A stretch of 51,421 bases of DNA, from assembly GCF_004119495.1 (NCBI RefSeq), contig NZ_NRQU01000031.1, forward strand, positions 1 through 51,421. The letters are read 5' to 3'. Within the stretch, counting starts at the first letter, position 1. The number at the start of each line of letters is the position of its first letter. The stretch comes from Flavobacterium sp. YO12. GTDB lineage: Bacteria > Bacteroidota > Bacteroidia > Flavobacteriales > Flavobacteriaceae. Both the position numbers and the translations under genes were made by a program. Below are positions 42,717 to 50,884 of this stretch, in pieces. The notes below the pieces were generated by a model. The model saw only the letters and a list, made by a program, of their open reading frames with translations. It was not told where the DNA came from and ran no database searches.

Positions 42717-44294
42717 CTATTGAAATTCTTTTAAAAGAAAACCTTTCGAAATTCCTTTAAAGTTTGAAATCTCTTTATGTACCCAAGCTTCATCATGTCC
42801 GAGTTCTTTTGCCAGTACTCTTGCTACTTTTTCAGAAGACTCAATTGCTGCTCTGGCATCTAAAAACAATAAACGTACACGTCTTGCTAAAATATCATCA
42901 ACGGTTCTTGCCATTTCATATCGAATTGCCCAAACAACTTCTGCCATTGTAAATTCATGATCCGGATGAAGTTTTTCTTTTAATTCGGGTTCGTTTTTTT
43001 GTAATTCTAGTATTTCAGTAACATCTGAACCATAGATGTACAAATGATTCATTCTGTCTAAAGTCGTTGTGGGTTTATTTCCATGAATAGAAAGATGTTC
43101 TGTTACGCATGGCTTATTAGGTAATTTGCCTTTTTTGATTGCTTTATCTATAATGTCTTCAGCGATTTTTCTGTATGTTGTCCATTTGCCGCCGGTAATG
43201 GTTATTAAGCCGGTTTCTGAAACTATAATTTTATGACTTCTAGAAACTTCTTTGGTGCTTTTTCCTTCTTCCTCAGGAGCAGCTAAAGGACGTAAACCTG
43301 CAAAAACAGATAAAACGTCGGCTCTTGTTGGTTTTTTAGCTAGAAAACACTGCGCATTTTCCAATACAAATTCAATTTCACTTTCGAGAGCAATAGGTTC
43401 CAAACTGTGTTTTCTAATTAAGGTGTCAGTTGTACCCACTACAATTCTGTTGTGCCAGGGTACCGCAAACAAAACTCGTCCGTCGCTTGTTTTAGGAATC
43501 ATCAAAGCGTGATCGCTTGGCAAAAATGATTTGTCAAATACAAGATGAATTCCCTGACTTGGAACAATATATTTTTTGTAAACCGTATCGTTCAGTTTCA
43601 TAATGGCATTTGTAAAAACGCCGGTTGCATTAATAATTGCAGCACCTTTTATTTCGTAATGATCACCCGTTTCATGATCTATTGCTTCGACACCGATAAT
43701 TTGGTTTTTATCATCTTTTAATAAGTTTACAACTTTAGCATAATTTAAAAGACAAGCTCCTTTTTCTACTGCAGTTTGAGCAATGTTTATAGCCAAACGA
43801 GAATCATCAAATTGTCCGTCATGGTAAATAACGCCATTTACCAAACCTTTTTCTTCTACGGTTGGAAGCATTTCGATTGTTTTTTTCTTCGAAATATATT
43901 TTGATCGGCCTAAGCTTAAACGTCCAGCCAACAAATCATAAATAGTCAGTCCTGTAGTATAAAAAAGTCCTCCCCACCAATTGTAATTGGGGATTACAAA
44001 AGATTGATTTTTAACTAAGTGTCCAGCATTTTTAGCTAGTAAACCTCTTTCTTTTAGGGCTTCTATAACCAAGTGTATATTTCCCTGTTCTAAATAGCGA
44101 ACTCCGCCGTGAACTAATTTAGTACTTCTGCTTGAAGTTCCTTTTGCAAAATCGACCGCTTCAAGTAAGAGTGTTTTATAACCTCTGCTTGCTGCATCAA
44201 GAGCAGTTCCAAGACCGCTTGCTCCACCACCAATTATAATTACATCCCACTGTTCAGTATTTTTTAATTTCGACAATTGTTCTGAGCGTTTCAT
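42717..44294 (-). CDS. glpD: Aerobic glycerol-3-phosphate dehydrogenase
   Basis: The 525-residue FAD enzyme has the dinucleotide motif DVIIIGGGASGLGTALDAASRGYKTLLLE (about 19-47), then DFAKGTSSRSTKLVHGGVRYLE, GVIYHDGQFDDSRL, and GLITITGGKWTTYRKIAEDIID. It oxidises glycerol 3-phosphate to dihydroxyacetone phosphate at the membrane and feeds electrons to quinone. It is the first gene of the glp operon. A palindrome TAAGATAAAATCTTA lies 28 bases upstream of its ATG. Confidence 0.97.
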   Translation of the reverse strand: MKRSEQLSKLKNTEQWDVIIIGGGASGLGTALDAASRGYKTLLLEAVDFAKGTSSRSTKLVHGGVRYLEQGNIHLVIEALKERGLLAKNAGHLVKNQSFVIPNYNWWGGLFYTTGLTIYDLLAGRLSLGRSKYISKKKTIEMLPTVEEKGLVNGVIYHDGQFDDSRLAINIAQTAVEKGACLLNYAKVVNLLKDDKNQIIGVEAIDHETGDHYEIKGAAIINATGVFTNAIMKLNDTVYKKYIVPSQGIHLVFDKSFLPSDHALMIPKTSDGRVLFAVPWHNRIVVGTTDTLIRKHSLEPIALESEIEFVLENAQCFLAKKPTRADVLSVFAGLRPLAAPEEEGKSTKEVSRSHKIIVSETGLITITGGKWTTYRKIAEDIIDKAIKKGKLPNKPCVTEHLSIHGNKPTTTLDRMNHLYIYGSDVTEILELQKNEPELKEKLHPDHEFTMAEVVWAIRYEMARTVDDILARRVRLLFLDARAAIESSEKVARVLAKELGHDEAWVHKEISNFKGISKGFLLKEFQ

Positions 44295-44321
44295 ATAGTA
44301 TCGATTTATTGGTGTTTTTTG

Positions 44322-44336
44322 TAAGATAAAATCTTA
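44322..44336 (-). promoter_or_regulatory. Candidate operator upstream of glpD
   Basis: TAAGATAAAATCTTA is an inverted repeat with six-base arms and a three-base centre, 28 bases before the glpD ATG. Short direct repeats 'aaacttaa' follow at 44343-44360. A regulatory role is inferred from position only; no TAnnTTTG element is seen. Confidence 0.3.
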
Positions 44337-44438
44337 TATAGTAAACTTAATAAAACTTAATGAAACTAAAATGAAGAAATACTCTTAATAAGAAAATTTG
44401 TCTGTAAAGAAGCTGTGAACTTTAGTTCTGGAAAAAAT

Positions 44439-44471
44439 AAACCCGACAGGTTTTAGAAATCTGTCGGGTTT
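44439..44471 (-). terminator. Terminator of the YeeE/YedE sulfur operon
   Basis: AAACCCGACAG pairs with CTGTCGGGTTT. It lies directly after the last gene of the operon and nearly duplicates the hairpin at 40168-40201. Confidence 0.8.
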
Positions 44472-44494
44472 ATAATATGTGAAAAGAATTTTAT

Positions 44495-44974
44495 TTAATG
44501 AGGAAGTTTGTCTTTAATCAAACCATAAAACCAAGTTCCTGCAATGGCACTTAATAAGGTTACTGCAATTACAGTTGCACCTGTACCAATTTGAGCGAAA
44601 AGCGGCCCAGGACAAGCTCCAGTAATTGCCCATCCAAAACCAAATAATAATCCGCCATAGATTTGTCCTTTACTGAAAGTCTTTGGCTGAATTTCGATTT
44701 TTTCGCCTTGAAGGGTTTTAATATTGAATTTTTTAATGATAAAAACAGATATTACACCAACAACAACAGCGCTTCCAATTACGCCATACATAAAGAAAGA
44801 TTGTAAGTGAAACATTTCCTGAATACGAAACCAGCTGATGATTTCTGCTTTTACGAATACAATTCCAAAAAGAATTCCAACAATAAGATATTTAAGATTT
44901 GCGAATCCTGAATCTTTTATTTGACTTCCGTTGATTCCTTCTGTGTCTGTATTTTTATTTTCTAAATTGCTCAT
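44495..44974 (-). CDS. YeeE/YedE-type transporter half, subunit 2 (DUF6691-like)
   Basis: The 159-residue protein has about four membrane helices after a polar N-terminus. It contains GGLLFGFGWAITGACPGPLFAQIGTG, the C-terminal Cys motif of the YeeE/YedE sulfur transporters. Together with the next gene upstream it makes a two-gene form of the single-chain YeeE channel, which carries thiosulfate in E. coli and Spirochaeta. It starts ten bases after its partner. Confidence 0.9.
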   Translation of the reverse strand: MSNLENKNTDTEGINGSQIKDSGFANLKYLIVGILFGIVFVKAEIISWFRIQEMFHLQSFFMYGVIGSAVVVGVISVFIIKKFNIKTLQGEKIEIQPKTFSKGQIYGGLLFGFGWAITGACPGPLFAQIGTGATVIAVTLLSAIAGTWFYGLIKDKLPH

Positions 44975-44984
44975 TTTTGAAATT

Positions 44985-45548
44985 TTAAAGTGAAAGAATA
45001 TAAGGTAAAATCAAAAGTGACATTACAAAACCGCCAATCATAAAACAGATTGTTGCTACTAATGAAGGCCATTGTAAATTTGAAATTCCCATAATCGCGT
45101 GTCCGCTCGTACATCCGCCGGCGTAACGCGTTCCAAAACCAACTAAAAATCCGCCTACAACAATCATTATAAATCCGCGAAGCGTTAATAAACTTTCCCA
45201 CGAGAATAATTGCGCTGGAACTAAACCAGAATGATCTGTAATTCCGTAAGTCGCTAATTGCTCTGAAAGTTCAGGAGTAATTTGAACTGGATTTGGATTT
45301 GAAAGAAAATAAGCCGCAATAACTCCGCCAAGAAAAATTCCGAAAACGAAGAATAAATTCCAGCTTTCTTTTTTCCAATCGTATTTAAAAAACGAAATAT
45401 TTGCCGGAATACAAGCCGCACAAATATGACGAAGCGAAGAACTAATCCCGAAAGATTTATTTCCGATTATCAATAAAATAGGAACGGTTAAACCAATTAA
45501 AGGGCCTGAAACGTACCAAGGCCAAGGTTCTTTTAAAATTTCTAACAT
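44985..45548 (-). CDS. YeeE/YedE-type transporter half, subunit 1
   Basis: The 187-residue protein has about five helices, with LRHICAACIPANISFFKYDW and GFLVGFGTRYAGGCTSGHAIMGISNL; these Cys-containing segments match those that relay thiosulfate through YeeE. The frame extends to 45587, but the extra 13 codons are repeat-derived, so the ATG at 45548 (MLEILKEPWPWYV) is preferred. It is encoded 100 bases after the MBL/rhodanese protein, which points to import and use of sulfane sulfur. Confidence 0.92.
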   Translation of the reverse strand: MLEILKEPWPWYVSGPLIGLTVPILLIIGNKSFGISSSLRHICAACIPANISFFKYDWKKESWNLFFVFGIFLGGVIAAYFLSNPNPVQITPELSEQLATYGITDHSGLVPAQLFSWESLLTLRGFIMIVVGGFLVGFGTRYAGGCTSGHAIMGISNLQWPSLVATICFMIGGFVMSLLILPYILSL

Positions 45549-45551
45549 ATT

Positions 45552-45648
45552 TTTAAGGTTCAAAGGTTCATAGGGACAGAGGTTCAAAGGTTCAGATTCA
45601 AAGAAATAACTTTGTTCCTTTGAACCTTTGCCTCTCAGTACCTCAAAT
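45552..45648. repeat. 'AGGTTCAAAGG' repeat dyad within the sulfur operon
   Basis: The left arm 'aaggttcaaaggttcatagg' is inverted as 'cctttgaacctttgcctctc'. It lies between the MBL/rhodanese gene and the YeeE subunit. Confidence 0.8.
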
Positions 45649-47064
45649 TTATTTTAATACTTTGCTCTGACAAACAAAATCTGATTTTGGAACTTCTGTT
45701 TTTGAGATGGCTCCAAAACCGCCGTCAATTTCAGAAAAATTTCTAAATCCACGTGCTTGTAAAATCGAAGCCGCTATCATACTGCGGTAACCGCCGGCAC
45801 AATGCAGATAAAAATGTTCATTTGGGTTAATGTCTTTTACCCAGTCATTTATGTAGGCAAGAGGTTTGCTGTAAGCATCTTCAATATGTTCAGCTTCATA
45901 CTCAGTTTCCTTTCGAACATCAATAACTTTATCTTCTTTAATATTGAATTCTTTTGAAAATTGTTCTGCAGAGATTCTGTTTACAGTATCAATTTCAAAA
46001 CCAGCTTTCTGCCAAGCTTCAAAACCGCCTTCTAAATGTCCGATAATCGAATCGAAACCTACACGGCTTAAGCGTGTAACCGTTTCTTCTTCAAGACCTA
46101 CTTCAGTTATCAATATAATAGGTTGTTTTACATCGCCAATTAAAGTTCCAACCCACGGCGCAAAATCACCATTGATTCCAATATTAATAGATTGTGGAAT
46201 AAATCCTTTTGCAAAATCACCACTTTTGCGAGTATCTAAAATCAAAGCTCCAGTTTCTTCGGCAACAGCTTCAAATTCTTCGACTTTAATTGATTTCATT
46301 CCGTTATGCAAAACCGTTTCAAAGCTTTCGTAACCACCTTTGTTCATTGCCACATTCATACTGAAATATGCAGGAGGAGGCAATAAACCATCAGTAACTT
46401 CTTTAATAAATTCTTCTTCGGTCATATTGGCGCGCAAAGCATAATTGGTTGCTTTTTGATTTCCAATAGTCGAAACTGTTTCTTTGCTCATGTTTTTTCC
46501 ACAGGCACTTCCTGCACCATGCGCTGGATAAACAATTACGTCATCTGCCAGAGTCATTATCTTATCTCTCAGCGAATGATACAAAATTCCTGCTAGCTGA
46601 TCTTGAGTCATTCCTGCTGCTTTTTGAGCTAAATCAGGACGGCCAACATCACCTATAAACAAAGTGTCGCCAGAAAAAATAGCGTGATCTTTTCCGTTTT
46701 CATCAATTAGTAAAAAAGTAGCGCTTTCCATAGTATGTCCTGGAGTATGCAGTACTTTTATAGTTACTTTTCCAACTTTAAATTCCTGACCGTCTTTTGC
46801 AGAAATGCAGTCAAATTCGCAGGCAGCGTTTGGTCCATAAACAATCGGTGCTTTTGTTTCTTTGCTTAAATCAATATGTCCCGAAACAAAATCGGCGTGA
46901 AAATGCGTTTCGAAAATGTATTTCAATTTTACCTGATCGCGTTCAAGACGATCTAAATAAGGTTGAATTTCTCGTAATGGATCAATAATCGCGGCTTCGC
47001 CGTTTGAAGTAATATAATAAGCACCTTGTGCAAGGCATCCGGTGTAAATTTGTTCTATTTTCAT
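45649..47064 (-). CDS. Metallo-beta-lactamase fold hydrolase with two rhodanese domains (persulfide dioxygenase-like)
   Basis: The 471-residue protein has an N-terminal MBL domain of the persulfide dioxygenase/glyoxalase II type with ETHFHADFVSGH, LHTPGHTMES, FSGDTLFIGDVGRPDL and VYPAHGAGSACG. Two rhodanese domains follow. The first (about 255-350) lacks the active-site Cys (ILITEVGLEEE where Cys would be). The second has FYLHCAGGYRSM with the Cys. It probably oxidises or transfers sulfane sulfur. The start at 47064 is chosen because a -7 element (47092-47099) lies just upstream and the longer frame would begin inside it. It is the first gene of the sulfur operon. Confidence 0.93.
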   Translation of the reverse strand: MKIEQIYTGCLAQGAYYITSNGEAAIIDPLREIQPYLDRLERDQVKLKYIFETHFHADFVSGHIDLSKETKAPIVYGPNAACEFDCISAKDGQEFKVGKVTIKVLHTPGHTMESATFLLIDENGKDHAIFSGDTLFIGDVGRPDLAQKAAGMTQDQLAGILYHSLRDKIMTLADDVIVYPAHGAGSACGKNMSKETVSTIGNQKATNYALRANMTEEEFIKEVTDGLLPPPAYFSMNVAMNKGGYESFETVLHNGMKSIKVEEFEAVAEETGALILDTRKSGDFAKGFIPQSINIGINGDFAPWVGTLIGDVKQPIILITEVGLEEETVTRLSRVGFDSIIGHLEGGFEAWQKAGFEIDTVNRISAEQFSKEFNIKEDKVIDVRKETEYEAEHIEDAYSKPLAYINDWVKDINPNEHFYLHCAGGYRSMIAASILQARGFRNFSEIDGGFGAISKTEVPKSDFVCQSKVLK

Positions 47065-47091
47065 GATATGAATTCTAAAAATAAGGGAAGA

Positions 47092-47099
47092 CAAAGGTA
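47092..47099 (-). promoter_or_regulatory. -7 element of the MBL/rhodanese-YeeE operon
   Basis: TACCTTTG on the minus strand matches TAnnTTTG and lies 28 bases before the chosen ATG. It excludes the longer start at 47094. Confidence 0.55.
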
Positions 47100-47159
47100 A
47101 CCTAGTTTTTTATTAAAATGGGTGACTAATGTTACAGAAATTTGATTTTATCTAAAAAA

Positions 47160-47262
47160 AGGAATTTTTACCACATAAGTGATATAAGTAAATTTAAGGC
47201 ATGCGTAATCTGCGTTTTGCTAAAATGAACTGATATAACTTATATGGTGGAAAAAAATCTAT
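47160..47262. repeat. Intergenic dyad 'TTTTACCACATAAGTGATATAAG'
   Basis: A left arm ('taccacataagtgatataag') is inverted as 'ctgatataacttatatggtg', with 'gcatgcgtaatctgcgtttt' in the centre. It lies between divergent genes. Confidence 0.65.
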
Positions 47263-47292
47263 GTAATTTTACAACTGACGAAAATTATTGAT

Positions 47293-47886
47293 ATGAACAC
47301 AGGAGACTTATTAGATCAAATTGCTTTTATAAAAGAAATTGATAAAGTAAAATACATTCAGCGCAAGACAAAACTATTTAACAGCGATCGATGTGAGAAT
47401 GATGCAGAACACAGCTGGCATTTAGCTTTAATGGCGATTGTTTTGGCAGAACATTCAAATGAGCCAATTGATGTTTTGAAAGTGGTAAAAATGGTTTTGA
47501 TACATGATATTGTAGAAATTGATGCTGGTGATGTTTTTATATATGATACGGTAAAAAGTCATGATAATACTGATGAGGAACGTTTGGCTGCGAATCGCAT
47601 TTTTGGTTTGCTTCCGAAAAGTCAGGCTGAAGAATTAATTTCTATTTGGGAAGAATTTGAAGCTGGAGAAACTAACGAGGCTAAATTTGCAAGATCGATG
47701 GACAGACTTGAGCCTTTATTGCAAAACACTTCTAATAACGGCGGAACTTGGAAAGAGTTCGGCGTGAAATATGATAAAGTTTACGAAAAGAAAAGCGTCA
47801 TTAAAAATGGTTCACAATCTATATGGAATTACGCCGAAGGTTTGATTAATGAAAGTGTTGAAAAAGGAATTTTGAAGAAAGAATAA
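47293..47886 (+). CDS. HD domain hydrolase (YfbR-type 5'-deoxynucleotidase-like)
   Basis: The 197-residue cytoplasmic HD protein carries metal ligands in RCENDAEHSWHLALMA and VLIHDIVEIDAGDVF, and a late Asp in FARSMDRLEPLL. The group with AEHSWH and HDIVEIDAGD is related to YfbR 5'-deoxynucleotidases and to HDDC2-type enzymes that dephosphorylate nucleoside 5'-monophosphates. The substrate is not proven. It appears to be transcribed alone, since about 370 bases of repeats separate it from cydA. Confidence 0.9.
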   Translation: MNTGDLLDQIAFIKEIDKVKYIQRKTKLFNSDRCENDAEHSWHLALMAIVLAEHSNEPIDVLKVVKMVLIHDIVEIDAGDVFIYDTVKSHDNTDEERLAANRIFGLLPKSQAEELISIWEEFEAGETNEAKFARSMDRLEPLLQNTSNNGGTWKEFGVKYDKVYEKKSVIKNGSQSIWNYAEGLINESVEKGILKKE

Positions 47887-47978
47887 AATATAGCCTGCGG
47901 TTTCAACCGTGGGAAACAGGTCATGATTATGTATTTCTTACGTTGCGTTCCCGTGGTTGAAACCACGAGCTATGTTTA
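47886..47978. repeat. Intergenic repeat family 'GGTTTCAACCGTGGG' after the HD hydrolase gene
   Basis: The sequence 'atagcctgcggtttcaaccg' then 'tgggaaacagg' is inverted as 'cgttcccgtggttgaaacca' then 'cgagctatg'. It belongs to the same family as 34620-34728. Confidence 0.75.
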
Positions 47979-48002
47979 AGCACATAAATTTATACGCAAT
48001 AT

Positions 48003-48106
48003 TGTCATTTCGACCGAAGGGAGAAATCACACACGAGATTCCGCAACGTATATTTCTATTCGTTGTAGAAATTCTAGTGTGATTTCTCCTTTGTCGAAAT
48101 GACAAA
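48003..48106. repeat. Intergenic repeat family 'GTCATTTCGACCGAAGGGAGAAATC'
   Basis: The left arm 'tcatttcgaccgaagggaga' plus 'aatcacac' is inverted as 'gtgtgatttctcctttgtcg' plus 'aaatgac'. The copy at 27735-27842 is related. In the remaining gap up to 48203 nothing else is seen. Confidence 0.8.
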
Positions 48107-48203
48107 TAGAGACACACTCATCATAAATCATAAGTGTAATTCATACTTTTAAATTGTTGAAAAGTTTAACTAATATTGGGAGATAAACTTTTTTTAAGAG
48201 GCT

Positions 48204-48230
48204 TTGTTCGGGTTGTAATGGTTAAATTTG
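48204..48230 (+). promoter_or_regulatory. Promoter of cydAB
   Basis: TTG at 48204-48206 and TAAATTTG at 48223-48230 are separated by 16 bases, slightly short for the Bacteroidota consensus. The TTG codon at 48228 lies inside the -7 element and therefore cannot be the translation start. Confidence 0.55.
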
Positions 48231-48257
48231 TGGAACTTCATAAACAAATTACCACTT

Positions 48258-49601
48258 ATGGAAGAAATGCTCTTTTATGACCGAATGCAATTTGCCTTCA
48301 CCATTACTTTTCATTATCTTTTTCCGCAGCTTACAATGGGACTTTCCTTGATCATTGTATATTTCAAATGGAAATATTTAAAAACTAAAAACGAACAGTA
48401 CAATCACGCCACTCATTTTTGGATGAAAATCTTCGCCCTCAATTTTGCAATGGGCGTTGTAACTGGGATTCCAATGGAGTTTCAGTTTGGAACCAACTGG
48501 GCAAAATTCTCTGAATTAACTGGAGGAATTATTGGTCAGACACTTGCCATGGAAGGAATGTTTTCATTTTTTCTGGAATCTTCTTTTCTAGGTATATTTT
48601 TATTTGGCGAAAAACTTCTTGGGCATAAATGGCATTTTGTAACCGGATTATTAATCTGCATTGGTTCTTGGGCGAGCGGATTTTTAATTATCGCAACACA
48701 TTCGTGGATGCAGAATCCTGTAGGCTATGAAATTCTTGAAAACGGAAAATTTGTGCTTAATAATTTTCAAGCTTTGTTCTTAAATCCATGGCTTTGGCCT
48801 TCATATCTTCATAATCAAGCGGCTTCTATGGTAACAAGTTCATTTGTTGTTGCGGGAATTGGGGCTTTCTATATTTTAAGTAAAAAGAATGTTTCTTTTG
48901 GGAAATTGTTCTTGAAAACGGGAGTGATTTTCGGATTGATTTCGAGTATAATCGTTGCAATGCCAACTGGAGATTTACTGGCGAAAAATGTTGTGAAATA
49001 CCAACCTGTAACTTTTGCTGCAATGGAAGGAATTTTTCATACTGAAAAGAAAGGTTCTGAAATTGTTTTAATAGGTCAGCCCGATGTAAAAGATAAAAAA
49101 TTGGATAACAAAATCGCAGTTCCTAATATTTTAAGTTTCCTGACTTATGGAAATTGGGAGCAGGAAATAAAAGGTCTGGATCAGTTTGAAGAAGATCTGC
49201 ATCCAACTAATATTTCGGGGTTATATTATGCTTATCATATTATGGTTGGACTTGGAACAGTATTTATCGGTTTAATGATGATTTCACTTTTTCAATTAAT
49301 CAGAGGGAAATTGTTTGAAACCAAATGGATTTTATGGTCGTTAATGTTCATGATGCCATTTCCGTATATTGCCAATACAACGGGTTGGTATACGGCTGAA
49401 TTAGGAAGACAGCCTTGGCTTGTTTACAATTTAATGCGAACTGCAGCTGGTGCGTCGCCAACGGTTTCATCAGGTAATACCTTGTTCACACTGCTTGGTT
49501 TTATTGGTTTATACCTTTTACTTGGCATGTTGTTTTTACTTTTGATTGGAAAAATTATCAATAAAGGTCCTCATCAAGATGGCATAACTGAAAATATATA
49601 A
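48258..49601 (+). CDS. cydA: Cytochrome bd ubiquinol/menaquinol oxidase subunit I
   Basis: The 447-residue inner-membrane protein has about nine helices. Heme-ligand and proton-path motifs include FAFTITFHYLFPQLTMG, MEFQFGTNWAKFSELTGGIIGQTLAMEGMFSFFLES (split by the EGMFSFFLE heme region), and NTTGWYTAELGRQPWLVYN near the C-terminus. The frame continues upstream to a TTG at 48228, but that codon is in the promoter, so the ATG at 48258 is used. The Q-loop region is short compared with E. coli. It reduces oxygen to water with high affinity, without pumping protons. Confidence 0.97.
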   Translation: MEEMLFYDRMQFAFTITFHYLFPQLTMGLSLIIVYFKWKYLKTKNEQYNHATHFWMKIFALNFAMGVVTGIPMEFQFGTNWAKFSELTGGIIGQTLAMEGMFSFFLESSFLGIFLFGEKLLGHKWHFVTGLLICIGSWASGFLIIATHSWMQNPVGYEILENGKFVLNNFQALFLNPWLWPSYLHNQAASMVTSSFVVAGIGAFYILSKKNVSFGKLFLKTGVIFGLISSIIVAMPTGDLLAKNVVKYQPVTFAAMEGIFHTEKKGSEIVLIGQPDVKDKKLDNKIAVPNILSFLTYGNWEQEIKGLDQFEEDLHPTNISGLYYAYHIMVGLGTVFIGLMMISLFQLIRGKLFETKWILWSLMFMMPFPYIANTTGWYTAELGRQPWLVYNLMRTAAGASPTVSSGNTLFTLLGFIGLYLLLGMLFLLLIGKIINKGPHQDGITENI

Positions 49602-49603
49602 GT

Positions 49604-50680
49604 ATGGAATTTTTTTGGTACGTAGTTTTAATGGGAATTTTGGCTGTTTATCTGGTTTTAGACGGTTATGATTTTGGAGCAGGAATTATTCATTTATTTT
49701 TTGCAAAAACAGAAAAAGATAAAAAAGCAATTACAAGTGCTATTGGTCCGTTTTGGGATGCTAATGAAGTTTGGCTGATTGCGGCTGGAGGTGTTTTATT
49801 TTTTGCGTTTCCAACTTTATATGCTTCTTCTTTCAGCGGATTTTATCTGCCTTTGATTATGATTTTGTGGCTTTTGATTTTTCGTGCAATCGGACTTGAA
49901 ATGCGCGGGCAGATTCATCATCCAATGTGGGAAACGATTTGGGATAAAGCTTTTGGGGTTGCAAGTTTACTTTTGGCGCTTTTCTTTGGGATTGCTTTAG
50001 GAAATATTGTTCGTGGCGTAAATCTCGGAATGGTACAAAACGGTGTTTCTACACAAGAAGCGCATTTTTTCTTTCTGCCGTTATGGAATCCAACTTTTAG
50101 TCCGCAGGCAAGTGAATTGGGAATTATAGATTGGTTTACGCTTTTTCTAGGTATTGTGAGCGTTGTGGCGCTAACAATTCATGGTGCAAATTGGATTATT
50201 TACAAAACAAATTCAGCTTTGAATCCGCAGCTTAAAAATGTAGTTTTTAAACTGAATATTGTACTCTTGGTTTTAGTTTGTATCTCTTTGCAAATTTGGC
50301 ATTTTATAGAGCCTAAACCGTTTCATAATTTCATAGAAAATCCTATTCTTTGGTTTTTCCCGCTTTTGACTTTTGTTGGAATTTTAGGATTGTTTAAAGT
50401 GCGCTCGTTTAAAAAAGATGGTCACGGATTTCTGTTTTCAACCTTGTTTTTATTAGGCGGATTTGCTTCAACAGCCGTTTCCATTTTTCCGAATGTTTTA
50501 CCTTCTACTAATGATGTAAATCCTTCGCTGACAATTTACAATACCGCAGCGCATGAATATGGATTAAATGCAGGATTGAGCTGGTTTTTTATAGCACTGT
50601 TTTTAGTTGTCATTTACTTTATTATTCAGTATAAAGTTTTTAGCGGAAAAATGGATGATATTGGGTATGGGGAGCATTAA
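49604..50680 (+). CDS. cydB: Cytochrome bd oxidase subunit II
   Basis: The 358-residue inner-membrane protein has about eight helices and the CydB signatures LVLDGYDFGAGIIHLFF, IGPFWDANEVWLIAAGGVLFFAFPTLYA and FRAIGLEMRGQ. It starts two bases after the cydA stop and forms the bd oxidase heterodimer. No CydX-like small subunit is visible directly downstream. It ends before a strong terminator. Confidence 0.97.
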   Translation: MEFFWYVVLMGILAVYLVLDGYDFGAGIIHLFFAKTEKDKKAITSAIGPFWDANEVWLIAAGGVLFFAFPTLYASSFSGFYLPLIMILWLLIFRAIGLEMRGQIHHPMWETIWDKAFGVASLLLALFFGIALGNIVRGVNLGMVQNGVSTQEAHFFFLPLWNPTFSPQASELGIIDWFTLFLGIVSVVALTIHGANWIIYKTNSALNPQLKNVVFKLNIVLLVLVCISLQIWHFIEPKPFHNFIENPILWFFPLLTFVGILGLFKVRSFKKDGHGFLFSTLFLLGGFASTAVSIFPNVLPSTNDVNPSLTIYNTAAHEYGLNAGLSWFFIALFLVVIYFIIQYKVFSGKMDDIGYGEH

Positions 50681-50689
50681 GATGTTTTT

Positions 50690-50755
50690 ATAGCCACGAC
50701 CCGAGCGATAGTGAACTGGCGAAGCAATTGCACTAATTTTCACGAATTAATTATA
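50690..50755. repeat. Partial repeat of the 'CACGAA/GCCACG' family
   Basis: The words 'tagccacgacccgagcgata', 'tgcactaattttcacgaatt' recall the intergenic repeats at 31373-31475 and 21830-21870. It lies between cydB and its terminator. Confidence 0.45.
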
Positions 50756-50762
50756 TGAATAG

Positions 50763-50788
50763 CCTCCAGTTTTACCTGGAGGTTTTTT
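50763..50788 (+). terminator. Terminator of cydAB
   Basis: CCTCCAG pairs with CTGGAGG around a six-base loop and is followed by six T residues on the plus strand. Confidence 0.85.
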
Positions 50789-50884
50789 AATTTTTGATGA
50801 CATGTTTATGACTAAAAATGTTTATTTATATTTGGTTGAAACCTATTACAAGCGGATAAGTGAAATTTAAAGTATTTACAAATT

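Noticed and set aside
44971..45201. Minus-strand frame of 76 codons at the YeeE junction
   Set aside because: It is out of frame with the YeeE subunit, which keeps the conserved Cys motifs; this frame has none.
48228..48257. Upstream TTG start of cydA
   Set aside because: The TTG codon is part of the -7 promoter element TAAATTTG, so it would not be in the transcript.
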